Source of the DNA: Litoditis marina
Taxonomy: Eukaryota > Nematoda > Chromadorea > Rhabditida > Rhabditidae
NCBI GenBank assembly: GCA_964036275.1
Contig: OZ038437.1
Coordinates: 20,968,487 to 21,032,486 of the forward strand
Length of the DNA: 64,000 nucleotides
Reading direction: 5' to 3'
Positions within the stretch are counted from its first letter, which is position 1. Each line of letters opens with the position of its first letter. The notes under the pieces are model-generated. The model made no database searches. It had not been told where the DNA came from and saw only the letters and a list, made by a program, of their open reading frames with translations. This document shows, piece after piece, positions 10,762-22,735 of this stretch. Made by a program: the position numbers and the translations under genes.

Positions 10762-11668
10762 TTATTTCTGTGCACACAGTTGAAGTGAGGCGCAGATCTG
10801 TTCAGCAGAGTCGTGCTCCTTTAACTTCTCGATGATGAACTTCAGATTGTTCAGAACGATCTTCTCGCAGTACGAAATGAAGAATTCCGGCACGTCGTTC
10901 TTGCAAAAGTCGTCGACTGCCTGAAAAATGAAGATTTAGTGGGAAAATTCCCTAATTTTCTTTTTAGTGTGTAAACCAGACCACAACATTGAAGTTAATG
11001 TTCGATTATGTCGCGGCATCAAACTTCAAACACATCCTGACGACAACAATGCATGTTTGAGACAGACGTACTAGAGAGAACTTATTCCGAACGATACCAA
11101 TGCGGTATATTCTGCTGTGCTTATAGTTTGGTTTCGCCATTTTTCCGATCAAACTACAGCAGAGATTTGGTCTCGGTGAGAAGTAGTTACAACAACTAAT
11201 TTAACCTGCTCAAACTATTCAGCTTATTTGGTTGTTTATGATTCAGAACAGTTTTCAATTTCTCAACTTTGACGTGACCTCTGTTGTATTTCGCATTCTC
11301 GAACTTGAATCACGATTAAAATCATACATTTCTTTCAGTAAAAATTTGCAATTCCAGATCTTTTGATCAGAAAATTGCTTGTTTAATGAAACCTGCTTGA
11401 CAGCTTCAAAACGTTCCCTCACGAACCCCCAAATTTATATTATTGGTGAATAAAATTTAAAAAAATATATAGATGAAATGGGGGGGGGGTGAAAGTAGAG
11501 AAAAAAACAATTGACCTTTTCAATGTCTCCGCCGTGTTTAAGTACATCGTCCACCTTGTCAACCACATTCTCACAGATATCGCACAGCGAATTCTTCTTC
11601 AGGAAAGCGTCAGACAGCGACGAGAGAGCACACAGAATGAAGAGGGCAAAGACGAGAGAACGGGACAT
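10762..11668 (-). CDS. saposin-like (caenopore, spp-type) secreted protein
   Basis: Exon 1 is 11668-11516 and exon 2 is 10920-10762, joined in phase 0, giving 103 aa. Residues 1-21 form a signal peptide (MSRSLVFALFILCALSSLSDA). The mature part has the six-cysteine saposin-B pattern: C29-x2-C32, C57-x11-C69 and C94-x5-C100, which pair as three disulphides in this family. Nematode caenopores of this kind are small pore-forming effectors of intestinal antimicrobial defence and digestion, but membrane activity of this copy is inferred. The acceptor of exon 2 (TTTTTCAG) is strong. The donor after GDIEK is GTCAAT, a weak match to the nematode consensus, although phase and cysteine spacing support it. 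An AATAAA (minus strand) at 10717-10712 lies about 45 nt past the stop. The 595-bp intron holds no recognised feature. Confidence 0.88.
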
Positions 11669-12243
11669 TCTGGAATATTACAAGGTTATTACAAGGCATA
11701 ACAAATTCCGAAGAACTGTTCGATATTTTTTCACAACATAAACATTTGAACGTCTTTCAAAGTACTGTAATGGGTTTTTTGCGTGATGCGTGATGAATGC
11801 GTGGAAAAGACTCTATTGAATGAAAATCCACTGATTATCAAATACCAAAGATAAGTTTTGTACGACTGTACGAAAGTTTGTAATAATGTAGATGATGAAA
11901 CTTATAAACCTTAACGAGTTGTCTCACAATGCCAAAAGTGAAGTCGTCTGCACGTTACTCCTCTTACGGTAAAAGCGACATCTAATGGTCAGATTCACAG
12001 TTCAACGCAAGAAGGTCAGCTATCGCAGCAATTTGATCTAAGCTAAGAAGAAATTTAGACAATCTTGAGTGCAACAAATTGTGCAACAATTTAATCCTCA
12101 CAGCAAACAAAGCACGCTGTAAGCAAATACAACTGGCAGTTTGAAACCGTACAAGCTCCAACCTAAACGACACGCGAGAGGTTTTTATTTTATAAGCTTG
12201 TGAAACTACAATAAACCTATAACGAAGTTTGCCTGAGAAGTTA

Positions 12244-12715
12244 TGAGCCCACTCCAAAAACTAGAATTTACATGTTTGCCACTAAACAACGAAATTTGAG
12301 CTAAAACAAACTTTAGAATGCTCCAGAAAACAAGTGTTCTCAGAAATTATGTATTACCTTATAACATTTTTGTTTATCAACAAGTATATTTATCAGAACT
12401 ATAACAGGGGCCATACTGTTAGTCAATTGCACAGTCACGTGAAACATGTTAAACACAGCAGAATTGAGAAACGTGCATTGACCAAGTGCACGATGCCTCA
12501 TTAGAATGATAACTTTACGTGACTATTCAATACTACATCTAGTATATAAGGTACGCGAGAAGTCTTATTTTGCTACTGTGGAATCTTCGATGTGAACCAC
12601 CCAGAGTTTCCTCGTTCAAAAACGCGGGGGATTTATGAATCTCAGCCAAAAACTAGAATTTACATTTTTTGCCACTGAAATCGGAATTTAAGCTAAAGCC
12701 GGGAAAATTGTACAA
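12244..12715. repeat. direct repeat pair flanking a MITE
   Basis: The phrase CAAAAACTAGAATTTACAT followed by TTTGCCACT and a ...TTTGAGCTAAA-type tail occurs at about 12252-12310 and again at about 12645-12700. The CACGTGA MITE (12413-12545) lies between the two copies. Confidence 0.6.
12413..12545 (-). mobile_element. CACGTGA-type MITE, copy 2
   Basis: Reverse-oriented relative to the copies at 10015-10150 and 33784-33913. It starts ATACTGTTAGTCAATTGCAC and keeps both CACGTGA/TACGTGA subterminal motifs. Confidence 0.65.
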
Positions 12716-12716
12716 T

Positions 12717-13060
12717 TGCCCCCCCCCCCTCACCTTAAGTCCCCCCCCCCCCCCCGTAGTACTATCACCCCCCTCCCAATACGATTTCCTATAGAGAGGG
12801 GGGTGATCGTAAATGGGGGGTGACTGTAAATGGGGGGTAATTGTACAATGTCGACGTTTAACAATCACCCCCCACAATACAAAATGGGGGGTAATAGTAC
12901 AACCCCGGACCTGTTTAACAATCGCCCCCCACTCAATCCAAACCTGCAGTAAAGAAGGACGTTGTACAATCACCCCCACTAGGGGTGGGGGGCGATTGTA
13001 CTACGGGTCGGATTCCAACCTATTTCGGCTCAAGGGGGGACGATTGTACAATAAACCCCT
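12717..13060. repeat. G-run/C-run array with GATTGTACAA units in both orientations
   Basis: Units of the form GGGGGG(T/C)GATTGTACAA and their reverse complement TTGTACAATCNCCCCCC alternate at least eight times, with homopolymer runs of up to 14 C. The G-runs could fold as quadruplexes on either strand and the inverted units could form hairpins. Reading frames here are products of the repeat and are not genes. Confidence 0.75.
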
Positions 13061-14140
13061 AAAGCCAACTTCAAAGTATCCCAGACGATTATGATTATTC
13101 TCAAAAACGACTTATAATTTCAATCATTCTTATCAACAAATTTAATTAATATGACTATAAATTAATATAAGTATAGTTTCAGGGAGAGCAGAATAGAAGA
13201 ATGAGCGGAAGGGTGCTGTCTTTGAGGTTAAGAGGTCGAATAAACAATGGATCAAAGAACACCCACCCAGACAGCAACTGTTACTACTAATTTTATATTT
13301 CATCATCTTCGGTTTCTTATATGTTTACATAGTTGATTCAAGCTCGAGATAATTGCTATGCCAGTTCTATGATATTTTGTAAATTTGCCGGGATGTTCTA
13401 GCATACGTAGTTAGTAGTTACTCAACTTGTTTGATATAAAAGAGCGTTCAACAACTAGAATATATTCGAACTTTTCATGTACTTTTTCACGATATCGAAC
13501 CGAAAACAAGTATAGACTTGTTGTAGGGGAAATTTATGAGATGCGGGAGACTGCAGAACTCCGCGTAAGAATGAAAAAGACTATACCGCCACAGAGATGT
13601 TTAATCGTTGAAAGCTGTTTAACTGACAAAATGATAATCACTGGTGTGATAGGGACTGTCTGTGATACTGTTTATATAACCACAACTGATCTAATGTAAA
13701 CATAAACAAAAAATGATCAACGGTCGGCAATTCTGCAAAAAAAAAACTTTTCTATCCCGAAATATAGGACAAATTTGTAAGTTGTGTACATGGTCATATG
13801 TCGATTTCAGTAATTGGTAAATTGGGAATTTCGGGTACACTGGAAAAACGCGCGTTTGTCCAACTGGAAAAATATTTTTTCAAAAACTCCACAAGTAGAG
13901 AGGAACATGCATTGAGTTCATCTGGTTCTTTATAGTTGATTACCTGTTGGAATAACACTCCATGCGCGATATTCCCTATTGAATAAAGGAATAAGGTTGA
14001 AAGCCCTACAGTCCTACCCCATAAGATCTTCTCGTTGTTACTTTGCGCAAGTGCAATAAATCACTAGTGGGTAGGTAATTGTTGTTCAACAACTGAAGAT
14101 CAAGCTTTTATCAGCGAAACCAACAGTAAACGTGAATATT
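13061..14140. other. no gene identified
   Basis: AT-rich sequence with one 90-codon open frame at 13427-13699 that starts at TTG and lacks recognisable domains or splice signals. No repeat family of this window was recognised here. Confidence 0.4.
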
Positions 14141-14144
14141 ATTC

Positions 14145-14515
14145 CTGTAAACTTGTTTCATACATTACCCTTTACGAATAAATGGATTAGCTTTAAAATA
14201 TAAATGAATTCACTATCTTTTCTTGACGACAGTGGTATTCTCGGGAAATCTGATGTCACAACAAAACGTATATACTTAATCTGTACATTCGTTATTTATT
14301 TACCCATTATGGGCCATTCAGATTGAAAAAAAAAGATGTTTTAAGGACAGTTTTTTTCGAGAAATTGGGATCTCACAATAAAACGTATACATCTATTCTG
14401 TAAACTTGTTTTCCGCATTACCTTTTTATGTTTTAATGGATTGGCTTAACAATATTTTCACAAGCACTATCTTTTCTTGACGACAGTAGTATTTTCGAGA
14501 AATCTCGGTGTCACT
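14145..14515. repeat. tandem duplication covering the 3' end of the receptor gene
   Basis: The segment from CTGTAAACTTGTTT to TGATGTCAC at about 14145-14257 is repeated, diverged, at about 14399-14513. Both contain CACTATCTTTTCTTGACGAC, which in the second copy is the receptor's stop codon and last codons on the minus strand. The outer copy is thus a duplicated C-terminal coding tail lying downstream of the gene. Confidence 0.7.
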
Positions 14516-17500
14516 CCCTTGGTCTTCTTTCCTCTCAGAACACTGAGAACGTAGTTCCGAAGTACGTCGCTGAAGACCCACAAAAGATATGGATTCGACC
14601 CACTGTTCACGTCACTGAAAATACAGTATTAATGGGAAACTTTACTTGGTATATAACGATTATTACAGTATATTTCGTATGATTATATTACATTATATCT
14701 CCATGTACTCTCACATATTCAACTTTATAAAAGTTTACCTTGTTTCTAAATTGGTGAACGTTGAAAATTAGACTCCATTCAAAGTTTGTTTAAATTTATG
14801 GTTCCGGGAAAAGGTTACTGTTCAGTGTAAATGTCTACATATCAACTTAAATGAGAAACCAGTTTACCTCATAGCATTAGCGAATGTGTAGAACTGTTCT
14901 GTAGTTAGTGGCGTCAATTGGAGACTGCGTAGGAAGAAAAAGGAGAAGAGCAACAGTTGGAGAATCACTGAAATGACGTCGAAAAGTTATAGTCGTCGCC
15001 AACCTAAAAGAAGGAGGGTACTGTATATCTCAGTTTCCGCTGTGAAAGAATACATATCTTCGACTCCAAAGTTTACCGTTATATACTCTCGTGGCGTAGT
15101 GGTAAGCGCCCATTCACGAATCTTTAGCTCGCAGGTTCGATTCCGGTAATTCTGAGATTTGCATTTTGACTAAGTTTTTGGTGTCGACCAGGTTCGAAAT
15201 TCAAGCCTGTTATTGGGGAAAACATACAATCGCATTTTACCTATCATTTGTAGTTGGATCCCACATAAACTTCATCAGTTCTAGAAAACTGCTGTTCGTG
15301 CAGATCAAACTACAAATCACACCTCTCCAGTCCTTCCTAATTGTGCGGTGAGTCTACATACAAGCGCGCGTGTAAAGAAATAATAGTTTATAAACAGAAA
15401 CATTTATTTAGTTCTGCTGTTTCTCCGCTAGGTTCTTTGTTCTGTTACTATTTTGATACTAATTCTAACTACTGAAAATGTTGATCGAAAAACAAACCAA
15501 TAATAGAAGACATAATAAATAATCGAAATTCCCTTCGTTTCGCTCGACTGCGGGTTTTGTTGACATCGGAAGAAGATGGCTGGAAATTACAGATTGAAGT
15601 TGGTCCAAGACTGGTTTTTGTTGTGTTTATTCGCAGAAAGAACGAAGTTTGTTACAGGGTTTCCACTCGTTACAATGAAAAGACTTAGTTACATGTGAAA
15701 AATGACGGTTCAAGTCTGCACACAGTACAGTAGTAACAACGTAGCTGAATGCAGGAATGATAATTCGAAGTACATTGCACCACAACATTTCATTTTTTTA
15801 CAAAAACTAGTGGACTCACCTGGACATTCTGCTGTTTTCTCAGTGAGTAGAAGAGGAATATGTATGCAAATATCAAATAGAGACAGTTGAGACCCACAAA
15901 TACTCCGGCACCTAAGAAGTATCGCTTCACCTGGTTGGAGCTGGAAGGACGGTTTTGTATAGACCTTTTTTCTCCCTTACTCTTACTCATCTCTCCTCTC
16001 CCTCTATCCATCTCTTTGTCTCTTCTAGTCGCTTTGTTTATGTTTTTCCTATCTCTATAAGTTTACCTCTGACTCTCTCTCTCTCTCTTCCTTCTTTTTT
16101 CCCCACAAATTTATCTCTTATTTCCTTTTCAATTGAAATGTTCTTCGGAAGTAGTCTCTCATTCATGTAGATCATATAACTCACTCCACTACTTTCGGTA
16201 TCAGTCCTCCGTTCGACCCATTTATGAACTTGACCTCATCGAAAAGACTCGGACTAGAGATGGCCATTCCCAATGCGAACTGACAGAAGATAGCTAGTTT
16301 CATGGTCCATCCCGACCAGAACTGGAAATATTTCAGTTTCATTGAGAAGATTAGGTCAAAATAGTTTTTTGTTCACTTTTTAGTTTCAGTTTTCGGTTCA
16401 CTAGAAACAGATCTCGAAATAGTTCAGTTTCAATGAGGAGATAAGGTCAGAGAAGTTTTCAGTTCACTTTTTTAGTTTTAGTTTTCGGCTAACGTAGAAA
16501 ATACCTTAAAATATTTCAGTTTATTAGGCAATATTAGGTCGATATAGAAGCTCACATTTCTAGTTATGGTTTTAGCTTTCGAGAGAAAAACATCAAATCT
16601 GTTGGGGATTCCTTATTAAAAGGGAGAATAGTTAACGTAGCAGTTTTGTCGTAATGATTTTGAGATGATCATATCAAATCCTTTATCCTGCTAACTTCTC
16701 AGTACAAGAACGATTCTTAACTTCCAGCAGATACTTCAACTTGCGTTGCTATCGATACGTATGGTTTCGGTTTTTGTCCAAACTAAAACTGGAATCAAGC
16801 TGAAAAACCTGAATTTTCACGTTTCTACACCGAAATGCACCTTATTTTTCGAGTGACAGGGCAAATGTTTTCGGATTCGGTTATATAACCAGCAGAAAAA
16901 CTAACCGTACTATATTTGGTCGGATACAAAATGGCATATAGTCGATTAGTTGCCATCACAGACACTGAAACCGCTTGGCAACCCCCTGAACCAATCAGAA
17001 GTAGTATTTTGTTATTAAATATTAAATAGTTTTTGAGGCTGTGCATATTTGGCAATGGTTATGTTATTAAAGATGGTACTTTGTGAGGCAAAAGTAAAAG
17101 CGAAGACAGTTATAGAGAGAAAGAGAAAGAGGATACATTAAGAGAAAGGAAGATAGAGAAAGATAGAGAGCAATCGATGGGAGGAGAGAGGTGGAGAGAT
17201 TTAGAGAGAAAGACGAGAGCGAGATAGAAGAAGGGAAGGAATGGATGAGGGGAGAGGGAGGGAGAGGAAGAGAAAGAAAGAGAGTTTCCACCAACCTGTC
17301 GCCCATGCCGTGTATATGTATATCCGAACAAAGGGGGTACCCAGATATAGATAGATGTCTCTTCCCCAACCCCATTTAGGGAACACTACACCAAAATAGT
17401 TATTGAACAAGGTTACTGGAAAACGAATGCGCGTAAGCTGTATGAGGAAGATTGGTAATCGCCGGAATAGAACCTTAGCGCTAAGCACTACGTTACGACA

Positions 17501-18852
17501 GCTCACTTCCGCTATGGTTTTAAATCAGTCATGTGTTCGTACACAGCTGAAAGTGAGATATACAGTACCCTCCCGCCTTTCCGTGTGCGACGACTACAAT
17601 GGTAAAATATAGTGAAACGATCCAACGGTCTGCTTCACCGCCAACTTTGTTGACAGATTGCAACACCTCTCAATTCATGTTTTCTATGCCTGTGTTGGCG
17701 ATATTTTTATTTTTTAGAATAAAATGATAAGGTAAAAAGTTCAGGTACAGGTGACCGAATCTTGGTTGTTGAGTTGTAGTTTCATCCCAATTTTTTTCTG
17801 ACAATGTACAGTAACAGGTAAAATCACCGCTTAAAGGGGGGCTGCATTGAATGCCGAATTCGGCTAACGGCGTTAGCCGAAAAGGCACGAGAGTCAGAGA
17901 AGTGCGCGTAATCAATATTCATTCACTCCAAATCATCCTCTGCGTCTCTGACAGTAAGCAAAAAATTAATGGAATTTTTTAAAAAATAGCTTCAAATGGG
18001 ACATTCTAGTATGGAAAGAATATATATCGAACTGTCTCAGTTCGATCTTTTATTTGAATATTCATTGCAGCACCCCTTTAAACGTATGGTCATTATACCC
18101 TTTTTCCATCATCTTATTCTTCTCACTTTTCTTCAATTGGAGTCCCACACCTAACAATGTGGAATGTCACGTGTTGAATAGCGAATAAATATATTCTATT
18201 CTATATCTTCCTTCCTTCCTTCCTTCCTTCCGCTTCCGCTTCCGCTTCCGCTTCCGCTTCCGCTTCCGGAAGATTGAACCCAATGACACATTTTCGTAGC
18301 AGAAAGCAAGCCGTATAATTGAGTTCGTCTTTATTAACCCTAACCACCGTGAAACTAATGTGATTTCATAGTAGCAGCTGAAAGTCTTCGTCATTCAATA
18401 ATCGCAACAATCAACGTCCAATGTCACCAGTTCATTGGGTGTCACGTGTGGAACGCGTAAACAATTTGGAAATGAATCTCTCGGAGTTTTGTGAGGTTAA
18501 ATTGTGAGAACAAACTAATGGTTCACATTAACGATAGAACTTTTCGATGAAGTTAGTTACATAAGTTTTTGTGCAACTGTTTTTGAGGTTACTACTGAGG
18601 AACGCTCGACATTCTATAGTCCCTGTGCAATGTTTTTGATTTTTGATTATTTGACGATGATTTGATATAATTTGTAAGATTTAGTAATAAAGTATAACTA
18701 CAAAACCTACCCAAATCGATAATGGCACTGGAGATGCATAGTTTGAAAAACGGAGACGATAGATCACAGGCTTTTCTCAGTTGCGCGTGAATTAAAAAGA
18801 ATAGAATAAATAGATAGAATGGAACGGTTAAACACCAGAAAACAAAGAACAT
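14467..18852 (-). CDS. seven-transmembrane chemoreceptor, srv-like serpentine family (299 aa, 8 exons)
   Basis: Exons on the minus strand are 18852-18711, 17385-17296, 16985-16906, 16321-16185, 15940-15820, 15579-15498, 14967-14868 and 14614-14467. They total 900 nt, all phases agree and the frame ends at TAG. Landmarks are helix 1 from MFFVFWCLTVPFYLF; a W-G-W-G loop before helix 3; ATNRLYAILYP at residues 89-99 (the DRY-like end of helix 3); FWSGW opening helix 4; a basic third inner loop SRAKRREFR near 201-209 leading into helix 6; and SNPYLLWVFSD at 257-267 in helix 7. Such receptors sit in sensory cilia and signal through G proteins. The ligand is unknown. The srv subclass is judged from the overall pattern, and the related sru/srg classes remain possible. 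Donors include GTTTGT and GTTGGT variants. A tRNA-derived repeat occupies intron 6, and a hairpin repeat lies just upstream of the ATG. Confidence 0.85.
14988..15165 (+). mobile_element. tRNA-derived SINE-like element, copy 1 (in receptor intron 6)
   Basis: It has the family head (TATAGTCGTCGCCAAC, then GGGAGGGTACTGTATATCTC) followed by a tRNA-like module: box A GTGGCGTAGTGGTAAGCGCC at 15091-15110 and box B GGTTCGATTCC at 15134-15144. It lies antisense within the receptor intron. Confidence 0.75.
15950..16115. repeat. CT-rich low-complexity tract
   Basis: Pyrimidine-rich plus strand (TCTCTCCTCTCCC..., then CTCTCTCTCTCTC) inside receptor intron 4. A purine-rich tract of opposite polarity lies at 17108-17290, so the two could pair loosely in the same pre-mRNA. 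Confidence 0.7.
17108..17290. repeat. GA-rich low-complexity tract
   Basis: AGAGAGAAAGAGAAAGAGG-like purine tract in receptor intron 2, immediately beside the donor of exon 2. It is opposite in polarity to the CT-rich tract at 15950-16115. Confidence 0.7.
17450..17600 (-). mobile_element. tRNA-derived SINE-like element, copy 2
   Basis: Reverse orientation. It shows degenerate box B (CGCCGGAATAGAACC in plus reading), box A complement (GCGCTAAGCACTACG), and the head CCTCCCGCCTTTCCGTGTGCGACGACTA. It lies in receptor intron 1. Confidence 0.65.
18211..18268. repeat. microsatellite (CCTT)n then (GCTTCC)n
   Basis: About five CCTT units followed by about seven GCTTCC units in receptor intron 1. Confidence 0.9.
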
Positions 18853-18854
18853 CT

Positions 18855-18990
18855 CAGGTGAAAAGTCGCGGGCCGATTCGGCCCGAGCCGGGTGAGATCG
18901 GCTCGTCCTGTTATGTCGTGTCGCGTCGTGAGGTGTCGTGGCGAATCGGCTATGATTCGGCCAGCCTAAGTGCGCCCGCCTGCTAATTGG
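18855..18990. repeat. GGCCGAATCGGCC hairpin-type repeat, copy 1
   Basis: It begins three bases upstream of the receptor start codon. It reads AGGTGAAAAGTCGCGGGCCG, then GATTCGGCCCGAGCC. Its reverse complement is matched at 22440-22510 (GGGCCGAATCGGCCCGCGA, then TTTTTCACCT). The repeat therefore supplies the immediate 5' leader of the receptor. Confidence 0.6.
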
Positions 18991-19019
18991 TTGCTCTGCC
19001 GCGATATAGTCCTTCAATT

Positions 19020-22000
19020 CGTGAATTTTAGAAAATTTTCTATTTTAATGTATTTTTGGTTGTAATTTTAGTTTATTTGTATTTATATTCATTTTAGTTA
19101 TGTATTTGTTGTTGAGAAGTGTCTACACACTGTACTACTCACTTGCAAATACGTTTTCTATTAATATTTCCGGTTTCAAACCAGTTTTCGTTGATTGTAT
19201 ACAATACATGTATTAATCAAGTTTTCCGATCTCTCAACAAATTTGTTCCTCATTAGTTATAGAGAGATGAAATTCATAAAAGTTGATTTCACGACAAGTC
19301 CTTTTGCGCGTCGCGTGTGCAACAGCTCGTCCCCACTATTTTTCACGAAATAAGCTAAAAACTGGGTTTCAGAATGAATTCACACTGTGTCTCCTGCCCG
19401 TTATTGAATATAGATTTACTATGAATACATTCGAAAAATGGGTTTAGTCGTCACGTATTTGAGAGAAAACAAGCCATTTCTGGAAATTATGGTAATTTTT
19501 CAGATTAGGATTCACTTTCATAGTTTAAATTGTTTTTTTTTCGAAGTTCTCTACAGTCTCTATAAAAAAGTTAATCGTTACCACATTTATTTGTAAGTTT
19601 CAAGGTAATTCGGGCAATTTTTGATCTGGGTTATTGCACGCCACGCGAGGACGAGGTCGTATACGTCAAATTTACCATTTTATATTGTCAATGTTTCCAA
19701 AAATCTGTTTTATTCCATGTGTTTTTTAGGCTTGATCGGTGGATGGGCTTTCAGCTGAGCCGGCCGGCCGTTTACACACGGTTTTTCAATTCTCTACCCA
19801 AGCAGGATACAATCAACAAATCCTCAAGTGAGTTAATGAAATGTTTGTAGTTTGTACATTCGATAGGTAAGGTGATATAGGCAAAGGTCAGGACACAGTT
19901 TCCAGGCCACCAAAAAGGAACCAGATGCCACTTGTTGAGATAGTTTTCCTGTGGTTTCATTTTCATTTTCGACCTTATCATTATCGTGTTTGGTAGAAAA
20001 ACGAGTCTCCTTTTTCGCCAAAATCGGGTAAAATGACTTATTTCTGATGTTAAGATCTAAACTTTCACGTGTTTAACTAGGAAAACAGATTAAATTCGGA
20101 AGAGTAGTAATATCTTGAAGCAGAATATGTTTCTGGGCAACTAGTATAGCCAAGTGCCAGTAAAGTCTGACTATTTCACGAAAAGTAAACGATTTTCCGA
20201 TTGTTGTCCGTGAAAGTTTACGAGTTTCCATTAAAGAACGCCAATCACCCCGATATGAACGAAAAAGTAACCCGTTTTTGTATTTTTTTGTGACTGTTCC
20301 CCCTTTCTTACTAGTGTATGAGTATAGTTGTCTATGAGGAGCACCAATTTCAACAATAGTTTTTATATCGTTTTAATTCAGGAACGTCTGTAATTGGCGG
20401 TCCCGGTCCGTGACCATGAGACGTATAGAACACTCGACCCGATGAGGATCTGGTATAGGTGAGTAGTTCAGAAGTTATCTATACTGAATTATGAAATAGA
20501 TTCAAACACCAGTAAGGTCTGATAAGCGACAAAAATTAGTCTGTTTTCTTATGTAAACAAGTGAAAGTTTATGATTTTTCATCAAAAGTAGACAGAATCT
20601 CTTCTTTTCGGCTAGAAAGTGGTCCGTTTTTCAATTTTCTCTGACTACTCGGACAACTTTATTGGAGTATGGATAGGTTCCGGCACGTCAAAGTTTGAGT
20701 CATCCCCTCGATCTTAAATCGCAAAGCTAATGTCGTTCATAACATTCTATAATTGATAGGGTCTGCCTTCCTCTACTCTTCGGAAAAGCTCAGTGTAGTC
20801 TGTTCCTATGTTAAGTGTTTCTTAATTTGTTAAGGGCTAATTTCAGAGATGGGCTGTAGTTCGCCACTATCCTCTACAGGTGAATTGTCTGATGAGTCAC
20901 GTTTTCAGTTGTTCAGATAGTTTAGAAATTTATACAGTTTTGCAGGTCATGTCCGGCGAGGTTGTTGGTTCTTTTGACGTCTGGTGAACTGATGATTGGT
21001 AATAAGGTAAGTGTCACCTTCTGTTTTGTAGTTAGTACCAGTGTCTAGTCGAGTCTGTTGATAGCTGACTTTTAGTTCATCGTAATCGTTATACTTCAAC
21101 TCAAAAACAGTTTCACCTAAGTCAAAGATCCTCAAACCCCATACACCAGTAAGTTCCGACTATACGACGAAAAGTACTCCGTTTTAACTGAGAAAACGTG
21201 TAAATTTATGAGTGTACATCGAAAATAGACAAATCAACTCGTTTTTATCATAGGCCGTTGTTGGTTAATTTTTTTGGTCATTTGGACAACTTCCGGGGGA
21301 AGATGTTCCCCCCTTGGAAAACCCAAAAAAAGTTTAGTATTTTTCCTAATACAATAGTAACGAGACGACGGTAATTACTTCATAGTTAAGCCCCCCCCCC
21401 CTACTCTAGTTGTAAGGATAGAAGTCAGTCGTCCAACCGGGGTTCTTACAGTTACAGTCACACTTACAGATTCTAATATTTCAAAGTTTAGCTATGTGCT
21501 TTTTTCAGGATCAATCGCAGCGCACTTGGCGTGCTCTTCCTTCCCCTGATTAGAAGATCGACTGTAAGCTGCAGTCGCAGTCATCTTTATGGTTAGTTAT
21601 GGATGGTAGTGGACAGTCACGAGTTGTGCATTTTGACATGTTGGTCTGTGCATGGTTGCGAAATTCAATTATTATTATCTAGGGAGTGCGAAATATGGGT
21701 CACTTCTGCCAGGAAAGGCAATATGGTGTATGTTGCCCTGTCCCGCTGTGTTTGTAGTATGATCTCTTCACTTTTCGACCGAAATTCGAAAGTTATGACG
21801 TGTATCGAGGCAATCAAGATCAAACAACAACGAAGACTTGCTGATTTGTCACAGTAGTCCACTTGTATTTTGAACTCGATACACGCCATAGAGTTTGACT
21901 TTGTTTGGAAAGGGCGAATCCTATAAGCTGTTCTCAATATATAGATTGATTGTTCAGAAGGTGAAGTTCTTATACAACAAGTTAATTATTGCATTTCCGT

Positions 22001-22380
22001 GAAATATGAAAGATTAGAATGGTTGATTTTTCTCTAAGTTGGGGTCATGAAATTTTTTCTATCACCAATTAGGTAGCCTAAGTCACATGAATACGGCAAT
22101 GTGATTATTATTATATCTAACAATAATTATGTTTGGAGATTCTCAGATAGAGATCGGAGCTGTAGACAACTTTTGGTTATAGGCTTTTGGTTAAATGTTC
22201 GTTCTTTCAGATTTGCTAAGTTCTCGACCACTGACTACTCTGAGGCCACCCACAAATCGAGAACGCGCCAAAATTTCCGATAGTCTTCATTTTATTGTCT
22301 ATTTTTAATGAAAATATCATAGATTACTGTTGTTTGTGTATTTTGTATGTGAAATCGAACGAGCTGAGAAAAATCAAATA
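19020..22380. other. gene-poor, decayed repeat region
   Basis: No multi-exon model could be assembled. A degenerate unit containing CCAGTAA(G/A)GTCTGA followed by GACGAAAAGTA and GTTTATGAGTTT recurs near 20157, 20510 and 21150. A C-run lies at about 21391-21400. A segment near 21735-21900 (ACAGCGGGACAGGGCAACATA in reverse reading) resembles one at 30060-30095. Short open frames lack support. Confidence 0.45.
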
Positions 22381-22384
22381 TTGC

Positions 22385-22510
22385 ACGAATTTCCCCGATT
22401 CGGGTCATATCGGCCAAAAAATCGTCGGGCCGAAAAGGTGCCTTTTCGGCCCGACATTTTCCCCCGAAATGACCCGACTCGGGCCGAATCGGCCCGCGAT
22501 TTTTCACCTA
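22385..22510. repeat. GGCCGAATCGGCC hairpin-type repeat, copy 2
   Basis: It contains the inverted pair GTCGGGCCGAAAAGG / CCTTTTCGGCCCGAC at about 22425-22456, then GGGCCGAATCGGCCCGCGA and the same TTTTTCACCT end that abuts the receptor gene at 18855. Confidence 0.65.
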
Positions 22511-22609
22511 TGAATCTCTCGAAATAAACAACCGTGGGAATATCATGCCAGGCAGTCTTGTTCATCCCTGAAACACTTGTTACAGATAAATGTGGTACTT
22601 TTTATGGCA

Positions 22610-22735
22610 AATTTCTTCCCGAACCATAATCGAACCACTTCTTCCCGAACTAGTTGGTTCGGTAACTACCTACTTACTCAAACCGACAGAAAACCGAATA
22701 AAATCCTGATAAACGTTACGCAGTTTACCAACTAA
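22610..22735. repeat. TTCCCGAACC / GGTTCGG repeat, solo copy
   Basis: CTTCCCGAACCATAATCGAACC and CTTCTTCCCGAACTAGTTGGTTCGG, followed by GATAAACGTTACGCAGTTTACC. The same phrases form the two ends of the larger element at 54061-55998. Confidence 0.6.

Noticed and set aside
13427..13699. 90-codon open frame on the plus strand
   Set aside because: It has a TTG start, no domain or splice partner, and isolated AT-rich surroundings.
15091..15144. tRNA gene
   Set aside because: Box A and box B are present, but acceptor and anticodon stems are imperfect and the unit is one of ten dispersed copies. It was called a tRNA-derived repeat instead.
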